From assembly GCA_024278565.1 (NCBI GenBank), contig JAJRSY010000333.1, forward strand, positions 1-39,113: DNA of 39,113 nucleotides, in the 5' to 3' direction. The translations under genes and the position numbers were made by a program. This stretch comes from Bacteroidota bacterium (lineage in GTDB: Bacteria; Bacteroidota; Bacteroidia; Flavobacteriales; Flavobacteriaceae). Below, one piece after another: positions 9,181 through 19,272 of this stretch (position 1 is the first letter of the stretch; every line of letters starts with the position of its first letter). The notes below the pieces were generated by a model, which saw only the letters and a program-made list of their open reading frames with translations, was not told where the DNA came from and made no database searches.

Positions 9181-10077
9181 TTATTTTGAAAATAACGTTT
9201 CCCCTTTATGATTTTTTGAAGAACGCTCCATACCCAACTCCGGAATCACCAATAAGGGTATTTGCGTATGAAAAGCTATACGGTTTATCACGGGTTCACG
9301 TGTTATTTTTTCCACATAACTATGCTTATAATTAAGCATAGCAAGCAAATAAACATCGAATTCATCAGTAAAAACCTCCAAGGTATTTGAAATTGAATTC
9401 AATTCGGTAACTGTGTGCAACTCATGTGCTGCATTTTTTAAGTACTTACGTAACATTCCCAAATTAAACTGTTGAAGCTCGGTCAAATCTTTGGTCTTAT
9501 ACTGCACATGCACAATATGAATAGTAGCACCAAAGGTCTTCGATAAATTGATGATGGGCTGTAATTCGGATGGGGAATAGAACCGGTTCAAATCTGTAGC
9601 AAATGCAATTTCAGAAGGAACTGTAAATTGAAAGTACTGAGGTATAGCCAAAACAGGGCAGTTTTTGACAGATTTGATAATCTGAACGGTATTACTTCCC
9701 ATGAAAATTTCTTCCAAACCGGAAGCTCCCTTAGTACCCGTAACAATTAAATCAATACCCTCGCATTCAACCACCCTCTTAATCTCATTAACTAATAAAC
9801 TGAACGAAGAAATAGTCTCAAAACTATGATTTTTATAAGAATAGGTGTCTTTAATACGCTTTAAGACTTCTATCAAACCTTTTTCAGAACTATTCTTTTC
9901 GGAATTAACCTGATTGCTGTTTACATTAGAAGCCATAAACCGACTATTGGCAATAGCTGGGGTATAGGTATTGAGCAAAAAAAATATACAAGCCTCGTTC
10001 TTGAATAACTCAATACTATATTTGGCGGCGTTCCAAGAATTTTCTGAAAAGTCAATGGGTATCAATACTCTTTTCAC
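9181..10077 (-). CDS. Universal stress protein (tandem UspA domains)
   Basis: 'MKRVLIPIDFSENSWNAAKYSIEL', 'DLIVTGTKGASGLEEIFMGSNTVQIIKSVKNCPVLAIP'. Confidence 0.92.
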   Translation of the reverse strand: MKRVLIPIDFSENSWNAAKYSIELFKNEACIFFLLNTYTPAIANSRFMASNVNSNQVNSEKNSSEKGLIEVLKRIKDTYSYKNHSFETISSFSLLVNEIKRVVECEGIDLIVTGTKGASGLEEIFMGSNTVQIIKSVKNCPVLAIPQYFQFTVPSEIAFATDLNRFYSPSELQPIINLSKTFGATIHIVHVQYKTKDLTELQQFNLGMLRKYLKNAAHELHTVTELNSISNTLEVFTDEFDVYLLAMLNYKHSYVEKITREPVINRIAFHTQIPLLVIPELGMERSSKNHKGETLFSK

Positions 10078-10132
10078 AAGATAAATTTTCTTTCTATCTC
10101 GTAAAACTAATAAACTATAAAAACAAAAACTA

Positions 10133-10144
10133 TGACATTTGTCA
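10133..10144 (-). promoter_or_regulatory. Crp/Fnr-type site upstream of usp
   Basis: TGACATTTGTCA (TGA-N6-TCA); on the minus strand TAGTTTTA (10109-10102), a -7-like box, starts 35 bp from the site start. Confidence 0.7.
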
Positions 10145-10285
10145 GGATATATAACACAAAATTATTTGTTCTATAACCCGTGCAACAGAAAATAGCACTA
10201 AAAAGAGAGGGCTATTCTAATATTTGGTAATGTTTTCACAAAAGAAACGGCACTAAAAACAAGCCCTTGTCTCAGATAATGCCCG

Positions 10286-10999
10286 CTACAATCTTTCTAC
10301 TAGCCCTTGAAGTTCCTTTTTGGCAATAATACCGATTTTTTTGCCAGAAGTTTTCAACCATCCCTTTTTCTTGAAATCTGATATAATTCGTATACAAGAT
10401 TCGGTAGCGGTACCCACTACATTGGCAATATCTTCACGAGACAGGGTGAGTAGTAGAAAGCCCTCTTTATCCTCCCCGAAATTATTTTTCAAGTACAAAA
10501 ATGCTTCGGCAACCCGCTGTTTCACCGTTTTTTGAGACATATTTACGATGACATCATCTGACTCTCTAAGGTCATGGGCCATATGGCGCAAAAGCTCAAT
10601 GGCAAAAGCAGGGTTTGTGTTCAATGTTTGTATAATATTCTCTTTCGGAATAAAACAGACCTCCATATCATTTACGGCAACCGCACTTAAATTGGTGGAT
10701 TCTTCTGAAATAACAGAACGTTGGCCCAAAACTTGGCCCTTGGTGACCAGTTTTACAATTTGATCCTTACCATTGGCACTTAACTTAGAAAGCTTGGAGA
10801 TACCCTTACGAACGCAGAAAACCCCATCAAGTTTCTCTCCTTCTTCGAACAGTACCTTACCCTTTTTGATGAACTTGGTGGTTTTGGAATCTGAAACTTC
10901 TTTCAATTCTTCTTTGTTCATAGCGCGCAGCGCATTGAACTGACGAATGATGCAATTTTCACATTTACTTTCCATGACCATGGTATTAATACCCAACAT
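10286..10999 (-). CDS. Crp/Fnr family transcriptional regulator
   Basis: cNMP-like beta-roll plus C-terminal wHTH ('LSREDIANVVGTATESCIRIISDFKKKGWL'); N-terminal CENC. True start may be 10981 or 10975. Confidence 0.92.
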   Translation of the reverse strand: MLGINTMVMESKCENCIIRQFNALRAMNKEELKEVSDSKTTKFIKKGKVLFEEGEKLDGVFCVRKGISKLSKLSANGKDQIVKLVTKGQVLGQRSVISEESTNLSAVAVNDMEVCFIPKENIIQTLNTNPAFAIELLRHMAHDLRESDDVIVNMSQKTVKQRVAEAFLYLKNNFGEDKEGFLLLTLSREDIANVVGTATESCIRIISDFKKKGWLKTSGKKIGIIAKKELQGLVERL

Positions 11000-11036
11000 C
11001 GCAAAGTTAACTATATATTATTTAATTTGAAAAGCC

Positions 11037-11048
11037 TGATTTATATCA
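11037..11048 (+). promoter_or_regulatory. Crp/Fnr-type site between crp/fnr and ccoI
   Basis: TGATTTATATCA; CAACTTTG (-7-like) at 11072, 35 bp from the site start. Confidence 0.7.
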
Positions 11049-11103
11049 TATTTTTAACACACGTTGATAATCAACTTTGTATTGGGCAATAATCAAATGT
11101 TTT

Positions 11104-13500
11104 ATGAATACGAATGAATGTTACCATTGTGGTGATGATTGTGGTACTTCGCCAATTTATCACGATGAAAAGCACTTTTGTTGCAACGGCTGCAAAACGG
11201 TCTACGAAATTTTCTCAAACAATGGTTTGTTGTATTATTATGACCTACAATCCAATGCTGGGGCGACCCCAAAAACAGTTGAAGGCAAATATGATTTTCT
11301 TGACTCCACCGCTATTGTTGAAAAGCTGACAGAATTCAATGATGGCAATCTTCAGGTCGTCAATCTTTACATTCCGCACATACATTGCAGCTCTTGTATT
11401 TGGGTCTTGGAAAACCTAAATAAGCTCAATCCCTCAATAAGTAGCTCATTAGTTGACTTTCCGAAGAAAACAGTTCGCATTTTGTACAAGCCAGAATCGG
11501 TTTCATTGAAAAACCTGATCACCTTGTTGGCAAGAATAGGCTATGAGCCCTACATTTCCTTAGATGATTTTGACAATAAAAAAAAGCCGGTAAACCGTAG
11601 TCTTATCTATAAATTAGGAGTTGCGGGCTTTGCCTTTGGCAATGTAATGTTCCTTTCCTTTCCTGAGTATTTTGACCTTCCTGGCATCAAAACAGGAGCA
11701 AGTGACTATTGGCTAGAACAATACAAAGAGCTTTTTCGATGGCTCATGTTCGCTTTTTCAGTACCCGTAGTCTATTATTCAGGGCAAGACTACTTGATTT
11801 CGGCGTACAAAGGACTTCGTTCTAGAATTTTGAATATAGATGTACCCATCGCCATTGGTATTTTGGTGCTTTTCATTCGCAGTACTTTGGAAATAATTTT
11901 CGATTGGGGGTCTGGTTTTTTTGATAGTTTGACGGGCTTGGTGTTTTTTCTGCTTCTCGGTAAATTTTTTCAACAGAAAACCTATTCCTTTCTATCTTTT
12001 GAGCGAGATTACAAATCATATTTTCCAATAGCCGTTACCCGAATAAGCCCCAACGGAAAAGAAGAGGTCGCCCAGGTGTACGATATAAAGCAAGGTGATC
12101 GTCTTCTTATACGAAACCAAGAGTTGATTCCTGTAGACGGCATACTTATCAATGGCAACGCCCGTATAGATTATAGTTTTGTCACGGGCGAATCTGAACC
12201 CGTTTACAAAGTGTCTGGCGATAAGATTTTTGCAGGGGGCAAGCAGCTCACCGGGGCCATTGAGATGGATGCCCTAAAGTCAGTTTCCCAAAGCTACCTA
12301 ACGCAATTGTGGGGCAATACCGTTTTTCAGAACAACCCCTCGGATACGTTCCAGACCCTGACCGATAGTATTGGAAAAAGGTTTACGGTCTCAGTGCTGG
12401 CCATTGCGTTTGTAGCGACCGTTTTTTGGCTGTTTTACGATAGTGCCAAAGCCCTGAATGTATTTACGGCAGTACTTATCATTGCCTGCCCTTGTGCTAT
12501 TGCTTTGGCCTCACCGTTTACCTTAGGTAATATGTTGCGTATTTTTGGCCGCCGGAAATTCTATCTTAAAGACACCCGGGCCATCGAGCGATTGGCGCAA
12601 GTCGATACCGCCATTTTTGATAAGACCGGCACTATCACAACGGTCCAAAAAAGTGCGGCAAGCTATGAAGGTATGCCCTTGACCCCGGCAGAAGAATCTC
12701 TTCTAAAGAATACCCTGCGCGCCTCTAACCATCCATTGAGCAGAACATTGTACGATATGCTCTCTGAGCAGAACATCATCACCTTAGATGAGTATGAAGA
12801 GCATCTGGGCAAAGGGATAAAAGGCAGCAAAGACAACAGTCATATTAAAATAGGCTCTGCAGATTTTGTAGAGAACCACCAAGGCTCAAAGACCTTGAAC
12901 ACCTCGGTACATATTAGCAGCAACGATGCCTACAAAGGAAAATATGTGTTTCACAACCAATACAGGGAAGGTGTTTTTGAACTTTTCAAAACAATGTCAG
13001 AAACGCTGGGTCTAGCAATTTTATCTGGCGATAACGAAGGTGAAAAATCTAGATTGGAAAAATTATTGCCGAAGCTAACACCCCTCTTTTTCAACCAAAC
13101 ACCAGAAAACAAACTAGAATTCATCAAATCATTACAAGACCAGGGCAAAAAAGTGCTTATGGTCGGTGACGGTCTCAATGATGCAGGTGCCTTGGCCCAA
13201 AGCGATGTCGGCATTGCCATATCAGAAAACGTCAATGTCTTTTCACCCGCCTGTGATGGTATAATGGATGCCTCTAAATTTCAACAACTGTATCAGTATA
13301 TAGTGGCATCAAAAAAAGCGATGAAGATCATTAAAATGAGCTTTATTCTATCTCTATTATATAATGTAGTGGGGCTCTATTTTGCTGTAACAGGACAACT
13401 TCAACCCGTAATTGCGGCAATACTAATGCCATTGAGCTCGATCAGTGTTGTCGTTTTCGCTACCCTTATGACGAATTTGTTGGGAAGGAAATTACAGTAA
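11104..13500 (+). CDS. ccoI: Heavy-metal P-type ATPase of cbb3 assembly (CcoI/FixI type)
   Basis: Cys-rich N-terminus 'CYHCGDDC..HFCCNGCKTVYEIF', 'HIHCSSCIWVLE', 'CPCA', 'DKTGT', 'GDGLNDAGAL'; immediately upstream of cco genes. Confidence 0.93.
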   Translation: MNTNECYHCGDDCGTSPIYHDEKHFCCNGCKTVYEIFSNNGLLYYYDLQSNAGATPKTVEGKYDFLDSTAIVEKLTEFNDGNLQVVNLYIPHIHCSSCIWVLENLNKLNPSISSSLVDFPKKTVRILYKPESVSLKNLITLLARIGYEPYISLDDFDNKKKPVNRSLIYKLGVAGFAFGNVMFLSFPEYFDLPGIKTGASDYWLEQYKELFRWLMFAFSVPVVYYSGQDYLISAYKGLRSRILNIDVPIAIGILVLFIRSTLEIIFDWGSGFFDSLTGLVFFLLLGKFFQQKTYSFLSFERDYKSYFPIAVTRISPNGKEEVAQVYDIKQGDRLLIRNQELIPVDGILINGNARIDYSFVTGESEPVYKVSGDKIFAGGKQLTGAIEMDALKSVSQSYLTQLWGNTVFQNNPSDTFQTLTDSIGKRFTVSVLAIAFVATVFWLFYDSAKALNVFTAVLIIACPCAIALASPFTLGNMLRIFGRRKFYLKDTRAIERLAQVDTAIFDKTGTITTVQKSAASYEGMPLTPAEESLLKNTLRASNHPLSRTLYDMLSEQNIITLDEYEEHLGKGIKGSKDNSHIKIGSADFVENHQGSKTLNTSVHISSNDAYKGKYVFHNQYREGVFELFKTMSETLGLAILSGDNEGEKSRLEKLLPKLTPLFFNQTPENKLEFIKSLQDQGKKVLMVGDGLNDAGALAQSDVGIAISENVNVFSPACDGIMDASKFQQLYQYIVASKKAMKIIKMSFILSLLYNVVGLYFAVTGQLQPVIAAILMPLSSISVVVFATLMTNLLGRKLQ

Positions 13501-13540
13501 AATACAACACTGCCAAGATGCAACCAAAAAACACAAGTAC

Positions 13541-13956
13541 ATACTAAAGCAAATCGGACAAAATTCATTATTGGCAATTTCAATAGGGGTGGTTTACCTA
13601 TGGTTCGGTTTTTAAAAATTCTTTCCCGGTATGAGTCCAGCTGAAAGTTTGGCGAAAGATACCATTGATTACCTCATGCTTTATTTCATCCCTCCAAATG
13701 TATCCATTGTTTTACTGGCTATTTTAGAGGTGACCATTGGTATTTTTCTACTGTTGAACATTTTTAGGAACAAAATAATACTATTGGCATTGGCGCACAT
13801 GAGATGTACATTCGCTCCTCTGTTCTTAAATTTAACGAAACTTCATTCACCAACAGCCCTTTTGCACTCACATTGCTTGGACAGTACATCATAAAAAACA
13901 TCATTATCGTAAGTGCTTTATTATCGCTTTTAAAAAGAAAAACAATATCTTCGTAA
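13541..13956 (+). pseudogene. DoxX-like membrane protein, decayed
   Basis: Reads 'GQNSLLAISIGVVYLWFGF*KFFPGMSPAESLAKDTIDYLMLYFIPPNVSIVLLAILEVTIGIFLLLNI...CTFAPLFLN' then, after a frameshift, 'FNETSFTNSPFALTLLGQYIIKNIIIVSALLSLLKRKTISS'; stop TAA at 13613-13615. Confidence 0.75.
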
Positions 13957-13968
13957 AAGGGCAAAACC

Positions 13969-13980
13969 TGATAAAAGTCA
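13969..13980 (+). promoter_or_regulatory. Crp/Fnr-type site upstream of ccoS-ccoNO
   Basis: TGATAAAAGTCA with perfect -7 box TAGTTTTG at 14004-14011, 35 bp from the site start. Confidence 0.8.
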
Positions 13981-14035
13981 TTTTTTGCAGAATAATGGCA
14001 AAGTAGTTTTGCACATCAATTTCAGGAGCGGGGCA

Positions 14036-14242
14036 ATGAATGTAATATATATGTTACTGGCAATCAGTATTATAGTTGCGATTATTTTTTTTACGGCGTT
14101 CATCGTTTCTGTAAAAAATGGTCAATATGATGATGCGTATACCCCATCGGTACGAATGCTGTTCGAAGATGAACTGGTCAAAGATGATTCAAGCAAAAAA
14201 GAGAATAAACAAAACCAACTGAATAAAAGTCAAAAAGTATAA
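14036..14242 (+). CDS. ccoS: cbb3-type oxidase assembly protein CcoS
   Basis: Short single-TM protein 'MNVIYMLLAISIIVAIIFFTAFIVSVKNGQYDDAYTPSVRMLFED' next to ccoN. Confidence 0.85.
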   Translation: MNVIYMLLAISIIVAIIFFTAFIVSVKNGQYDDAYTPSVRMLFEDELVKDDSSKKENKQNQLNKSQKV

Positions 14243-14244
14243 TT

Positions 14245-16446
14245 ATGGAAGTACAGCAGTTTTATTACGATAACAAAATCGTAAAGAAATTTATCTACGC
14301 AACCCTGTTTTGGGGAGTTGTGGGAATGTCGGTGGGACTTTTACTGGCCTTCATGTTTCTTTTCCCTAATGTGACAGATGGTATTTCATGGCTGAGTTTT
14401 GGTCGTTTACGGCCCTTGCACACCAATGCGGTAATCTTCGCCTTTGTGGGCAACGCCATTTTTGCCGGGGTATATTACTCTACCCAGCGATTGCTCAAAG
14501 CACGAATGTTCAGTGATGCGTTGAGCAAGTTCAATTTCTGGGGCTGGCAGGCCATTATTGTTGCTGCGGCCATTACCCTGCCTTTAGGGTACACCTCCTC
14601 AAAAGAATATGCAGAACTCGAGTGGCCAATAGATATTGCCATTGCACTGGTTTGGGTAGCCTTTGGTGTTAACCTTATCGGTACCATGATAAAAAGAAGG
14701 CAACGGCATTTGTACGTTGCCATTTGGTTTTATGTAGCGACATTCGTTACCGTTGCCGTACTACATATTTTCAATAGTTTGGCACTGCCCGTAAGCGCAT
14801 TGAAAAGTTACTCTGTTTATGCAGGGGTGCAAGATGCCCTTGTACAATGGTGGTACGGCCACAATGCAGTAGCATTCTTTCTCACTACCCCTTTCTTGGG
14901 ACTGATGTACTATTTTGTGCCCAAAGCGGCAAATAGACCTATCTACTCCTACCGGTTGTCAATCGTTCACTTTTGGTCTTTGATATTCATATATATATGG
15001 GCTGGGCCACACCATTTATTATATTCCTCACTACCTGAATGGGTTCAAAACATAGGTATAGCATTCTCTATAATGTTAATTGCCCCTTCATGGGGTGGTA
15101 TGATCAATGGTTTATTGACCTTAAGAGGTGCTTGGGACAAGGTGCGAACAGATCCAACCTTAAAATTTATGGTGGTGGCCATTACCGGGTATGGTATGGC
15201 AACTTTTGAAGGACCCATGCTTTCACTTAAAAACGTGAACGCCATTGCCCACTTCAGTGACTGGATCATAGCCCACGTTCATGTAGGTGCCTTGGCATGG
15301 AACGGCTTCCTTACTTTTGGCATGATCTATTGGCTGGTTCCAAAAATGTTCAAAACCCGGTTAGCATCGTTAAGGATGGCCAATTTCCACTTCTGGATAG
15401 GCACCTTGGGCATCATACTGTACACCTTGCCCATGTACGTAGCGGGCTTTACCCAAGCCTTGATGTGGAAAGACTTTAACCCAGACGGCACCTTGGTCTA
15501 CGGTAATTTTCTGGAAACCGTAAATGAAATAATGCCTATGTACTGGATGCGTGCCATAGGTGGCAGCCTCTACATCGTTGGGGCATGTGTGATGATATAC
15601 AATGTGGTACTGACCATAAAATCAGGAAGCAAAGTAGAGGATGAATTGGCAGAAGCCCCAGCTTTGAGCCGGGTTTCGAAAAAGAGAACGGCCGGGGAGA
15701 CCTATCACACATGGTTAGAGCGCAAACCAGTACAATTGACCCTCTTGGCAACTGTCACGATTTTAATCGGCGGCATCATACAGATCGTGCCCACTATAAT
15801 GGTAAAATCCAACATCCCCACCATTGTCAGTGTAAAACCCTACACACCTTTGGAATTGGAGGGCAGGGATCTCTACATACGCGAGGGTTGTGTGGGCTGC
15901 CATTCACAAATGATACGGCCTTTCAGAAGTGAGGTAGAGCGTTATGGCGAATATTCCAAAGCAGGTGAATTCGTCTACGACCACCCATTTTTATGGGGAA
16001 GCAAACGCACTGGGCCCGATCTGCACAGAATCGGCGGAAAATACTCCGATAACTGGCACCTAAACCATATGTACGACCCCCAGAGCACCTCATCAGGCTC
16101 TATTATGCCCGCCTATCAGTGGTTGGTTAAAGATGAGCACGACCGCAGCGACATACAAGATAAAATGAAGGTTATGGCAACCTTGGGCGTAACCTACTCA
16201 GAAGAAGATATTGCCAATGCCAAAGCATCAATGGACGAACAGGCATTGAAAATTGAGAAAAACCTTTATTCGGATCCTGATTTCGCCAAGGGCTATGAAA
16301 CTGACAAAAAATACGCTGCCGATAATGGAGAAGAATTTGTGGAAATGCGAGATAGGGAGATTGTAGCCATGATCGCTTACCTACAGCGTTTAGGCACCGA
16401 TATTAAAGCGAAAGGAACTGAAGAGCAACTATCAGAAAACAAATAA
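14245..16446 (+). CDS. ccoNO: cbb3-type cytochrome c oxidase, fused subunits I and II (CcoN-CcoO)
   Basis: CcoN 12-TM part ('VHVGALAWNGFLTFG') followed by CcoO part with heme motif 'CVGCHSQMIRPFRSEVERYGEYSKAGEF'. Confidence 0.95.
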   Translation: MEVQQFYYDNKIVKKFIYATLFWGVVGMSVGLLLAFMFLFPNVTDGISWLSFGRLRPLHTNAVIFAFVGNAIFAGVYYSTQRLLKARMFSDALSKFNFWGWQAIIVAAAITLPLGYTSSKEYAELEWPIDIAIALVWVAFGVNLIGTMIKRRQRHLYVAIWFYVATFVTVAVLHIFNSLALPVSALKSYSVYAGVQDALVQWWYGHNAVAFFLTTPFLGLMYYFVPKAANRPIYSYRLSIVHFWSLIFIYIWAGPHHLLYSSLPEWVQNIGIAFSIMLIAPSWGGMINGLLTLRGAWDKVRTDPTLKFMVVAITGYGMATFEGPMLSLKNVNAIAHFSDWIIAHVHVGALAWNGFLTFGMIYWLVPKMFKTRLASLRMANFHFWIGTLGIILYTLPMYVAGFTQALMWKDFNPDGTLVYGNFLETVNEIMPMYWMRAIGGSLYIVGACVMIYNVVLTIKSGSKVEDELAEAPALSRVSKKRTAGETYHTWLERKPVQLTLLATVTILIGGIIQIVPTIMVKSNIPTIVSVKPYTPLELEGRDLYIREGCVGCHSQMIRPFRSEVERYGEYSKAGEFVYDHPFLWGSKRTGPDLHRIGGKYSDNWHLNHMYDPQSTSSGSIMPAYQWLVKDEHDRSDIQDKMKVMATLGVTYSEEDIANAKASMDEQALKIEKNLYSDPDFAKGYETDKKYAADNGEEFVEMRDREIVAMIAYLQRLGTDIKAKGTEEQLSENK

Positions 16447-16449
16447 GCT

Positions 16450-16620
16450 ATGTTGAAATTTATAAAAGGACATATGGAGAGTATTGATGGCATTGCCATC
16501 TACCCGATGATATCACTGCTGATTTTCTTTGTCTTTTTTGTTGTTCTGTTTTTGTGGGTGTTCACCGCCTCTAAAGAGCATATCAAAAAAGTAAGCAAAA
16601 TACCTTTGGAAGAAGATTAA
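16450..16620 (+). CDS. ccoQ: cbb3 oxidase subunit CcoQ/FixQ-like
   Basis: 56-aa ORF MLKFIKGHMESIDGIAIYPMISLLIFFVFFVVLFLWVFTASKEHIKKVSKIPLEED; absent from supplied track. Confidence 0.8.
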   Translation: MLKFIKGHMESIDGIAIYPMISLLIFFVFFVVLFLWVFTASKEHIKKVSKIPLEED

Positions 16621-16716
16621 GTACAACCTAATTCATTTGTACTGAAATATTTCGCTAAAGATACAAGCATACTAATATTAACGCAACATAAGCACTAAAC
16701 CTAAAAAATAACCACA

Positions 16717-17700
16717 ATGAAAAATATGTCACCTTGGTGGATCAGAATCCCCGTAGTTTTCTTCCTCATCTTCGGGTTGATGGAATACTTTGTAGACTCT
16801 GGAGACAAACTGGCAATTATAGAATACCCCATTGCCCAACTCTTCTTGCTAATGGTACTGTTGATATTGATCGCCATTGAATTGGTACTAAGCTCTATTG
16901 AAAATATAATGTTCCAAACGCTTTCAGAGGAAGCCAAGGAACGTTATTTCATCTCAAATTTAAAACAATGGGAATGGACCTGGGGCAAAAAAACCTACCA
17001 AAGAATGTTAGGGTCAAAACCTATTGAAAAAGAAGCGGAAATCATTCTCGACCACAATTATGACGGCATTCGTGAATTGGATAACGAACTGCCACCATGG
17101 TGGGTATATATGTTCTACGCAACTATTATCTTTGGGGTTGTTTACGTCATTCGTTTTGAAGTGTACAACGATTACGACCAGATTTCTGAATACGAGCAAG
17201 AGGTAGCTGAAGCTAAGATCGCAATTGAAGAATACAAAAAAACCGCAAAAGGCCTGATCGATGCAGAAAACATTGAATTGTTGACCGATGCCTCTGACCT
17301 AAGTGCAGGTAAGGCCGTTTACGAAGCCAATTGCATAGCCTGCCACATGGCAGATGGTGGAGGAGGAATAGGCCCCAACCTTACCGATCAAAATTGGATT
17401 TTGGGCGGTGGCATCAAAAATGTGTTCAATTCAATTTCTGAAGGTGGGCGTGACGGCAAAGGTATGGTAGCTTGGAAACAGATACTTAAACCAGAAGAAA
17501 TGGCACAGGTCTCAAGTTATATATTAACTGAAATAGTCGGAAAAACCGCAGCCAGCCCCAAAACCGCTGAAGGAGATATTTGGGTAGACGAAAATGCCCC
17601 CCCAGCCCCTGAAGGGAGTGTATCACCTGATGAAGAAAAATCGAGAGAAGACATTGCTCCCGAACAAGAGACCGACTCAACCAATACAGTAGTCGACTAA
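16717..17700 (+). CDS. ccoP: cbb3 oxidase subunit III CcoP (single heme c)
   Basis: TM N-terminus 'LPPWWVYMFYATIIFGVVY' and one CxxCH 'CIACHMADGGGGIGPNL'. Confidence 0.93.
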   Translation: MKNMSPWWIRIPVVFFLIFGLMEYFVDSGDKLAIIEYPIAQLFLLMVLLILIAIELVLSSIENIMFQTLSEEAKERYFISNLKQWEWTWGKKTYQRMLGSKPIEKEAEIILDHNYDGIRELDNELPPWWVYMFYATIIFGVVYVIRFEVYNDYDQISEYEQEVAEAKIAIEEYKKTAKGLIDAENIELLTDASDLSAGKAVYEANCIACHMADGGGGIGPNLTDQNWILGGGIKNVFNSISEGGRDGKGMVAWKQILKPEEMAQVSSYILTEIVGKTAASPKTAEGDIWVDENAPPAPEGSVSPDEEKSREDIAPEQETDSTNTVVD

Positions 17701-17772
17701 ACCCTTCTTTTCGCTCACAGAGCGGTACCAATAATAATTCACCATCTTAACCAAAAAGAAGGTAGAGCGACA

Positions 17773-19191
17773 ATGTCAGAAGACAACGAAAATTTCAGGG
17801 ACTCAATAGGCACCATTGATAAAGATGGTAAACGTGCATGGGTATTTCCTAAAAAGCCAAGTGGCAAGTTCTGGAAATACAGAACATACGTAAGCTACTT
17901 CTTATTGGCGTTTCTTATACTATCGCCCTTTATAAAGATCAATGGCAACCAGTTCATGATGTTCAATGTTCTAGAAAGGCGGTTCAATGTATTCGGATTC
18001 CCGTTTTGGCCACAAGACTTCCACCTTTTCGTTGTCATTATGATCATCGGGGTCATTTTCATCGCCCTTTTTACCGTTGCTTTTGGCCGTATTTTTTGTG
18101 GATGGATGTGTCCGCAGACCATATTTTTGGAAATGGTCTTTCGCAGGATAGAATTTTGGATCGATGGCGATCGTGGTGCCCAAAAAAAATTGGACAGGCA
18201 AAAATGGGATGCAAAAAAAATACGGAAACGAATCTTAAAATGGACCGTTTTTCTAATCATTTCCTTTTTTATCGCCAATGTTTTTCTGGCCTATTTAATC
18301 GGTAGTGACAGGCTGTATCAATATATAACCAACGGGCCATTGCAACATATAAGCACTATGGTTTCCCTAATGATTTTCACTGGGATATTCTATTTTATAT
18401 TTGTTTGGTTTCGTGAGCAAGTCTGTATCATCGCTTGCCCCTACGGTAGAATGCAAGGGGTATTGTTAGACAATAAATCGATTATTGTGGCTTACGACCA
18501 TAAACGCGGTGAGTCGGAAAACGGAAGAAAGAAATTTAGAAAAAATGAAGATAGGGCCGCTTTGGGGCACGGTGATTGCATTGATTGTTTTCAATGCGTA
18601 CATGTCTGCCCAACAAACATTGACATTCGCAATGGCACACAATTAGAGTGTATAAACTGCACCGCCTGTATCGACGAATGCGATGCCATAATGGAGAAAA
18701 TAAACCTTCCCAAAGGGTTGATCCGCTATGCAAGTGAAGATGAGATCACCAATAAAGAAAAATTCCGGTTCACCCCACGTCTAAAGGGCTATACCGCCAT
18801 ACTGGTTATTTTAACAGGCATATTGGTAGGTATGCTCTTTTTACGAAACGATCTCGAAGCCAATATTCTGCGTTTACCAGGTCAATTGTACGAGCACAAA
18901 GAAGGAAATATCATCAGCAACGTGTATACCTATAAACTGGTCAACAAGACCTCTAAAGACATTTCAGATGTTAGTTTTAAACTATTGTCACATAAAGGAA
19001 CCATAAAATTGTTGCGACTAAAAGGCTTCACGGTTTCCGCACAAGAAATGGCAGAGGGAACCCTGTTTATAGAAATCGATAATTCGGCATTGAACGGCGA
19101 TAAGGATAATCTTAAAATAGGCATATATAGTGGCGATGAGAAGATCGAGTCGACAACGGCAAGGTTTTTGGCACCAAGAAGTTATAAATAA
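17773..19191 (+). CDS. ccoG: Cytochrome c oxidase accessory protein CcoG
   Basis: 'GRIFCGWMCPQTIFLEMVFRRIEFWIDGD', 'CIACPYGRMQG', 4Fe-4S 'CIDCFQCVHVCP', 'CINCTACIDECD'. Confidence 0.95.
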   Translation: MSEDNENFRDSIGTIDKDGKRAWVFPKKPSGKFWKYRTYVSYFLLAFLILSPFIKINGNQFMMFNVLERRFNVFGFPFWPQDFHLFVVIMIIGVIFIALFTVAFGRIFCGWMCPQTIFLEMVFRRIEFWIDGDRGAQKKLDRQKWDAKKIRKRILKWTVFLIISFFIANVFLAYLIGSDRLYQYITNGPLQHISTMVSLMIFTGIFYFIFVWFREQVCIIACPYGRMQGVLLDNKSIIVAYDHKRGESENGRKKFRKNEDRAALGHGDCIDCFQCVHVCPTNIDIRNGTQLECINCTACIDECDAIMEKINLPKGLIRYASEDEITNKEKFRFTPRLKGYTAILVILTGILVGMLFLRNDLEANILRLPGQLYEHKEGNIISNVYTYKLVNKTSKDISDVSFKLLSHKGTIKLLRLKGFTVSAQEMAEGTLFIEIDNSALNGDKDNLKIGIYSGDEKIESTTARFLAPRSYK

Positions 19192-19272
19192 CTAGTGTAT
19201 TCTATGATTAAAGATTATTGACTAAACTAAATAGGTTCTTTTCTTCAAGGGAATGAGGAATAAAAAAATGTT

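Noticed and set aside
11002-11009. Minus-strand TAACTTTG as -7 box for autoregulated crp/fnr
   Set aside because: Box is perfect but spacing to the site is 39 bp, unlike the others (35-36); left open.
11062-11072. TTGATAATCAA near ccoI as an FNR box
   Set aside because: Spacing is too short for a TTGAT-N4-ATCAA site; the nearby TGATTTATATCA fits better.
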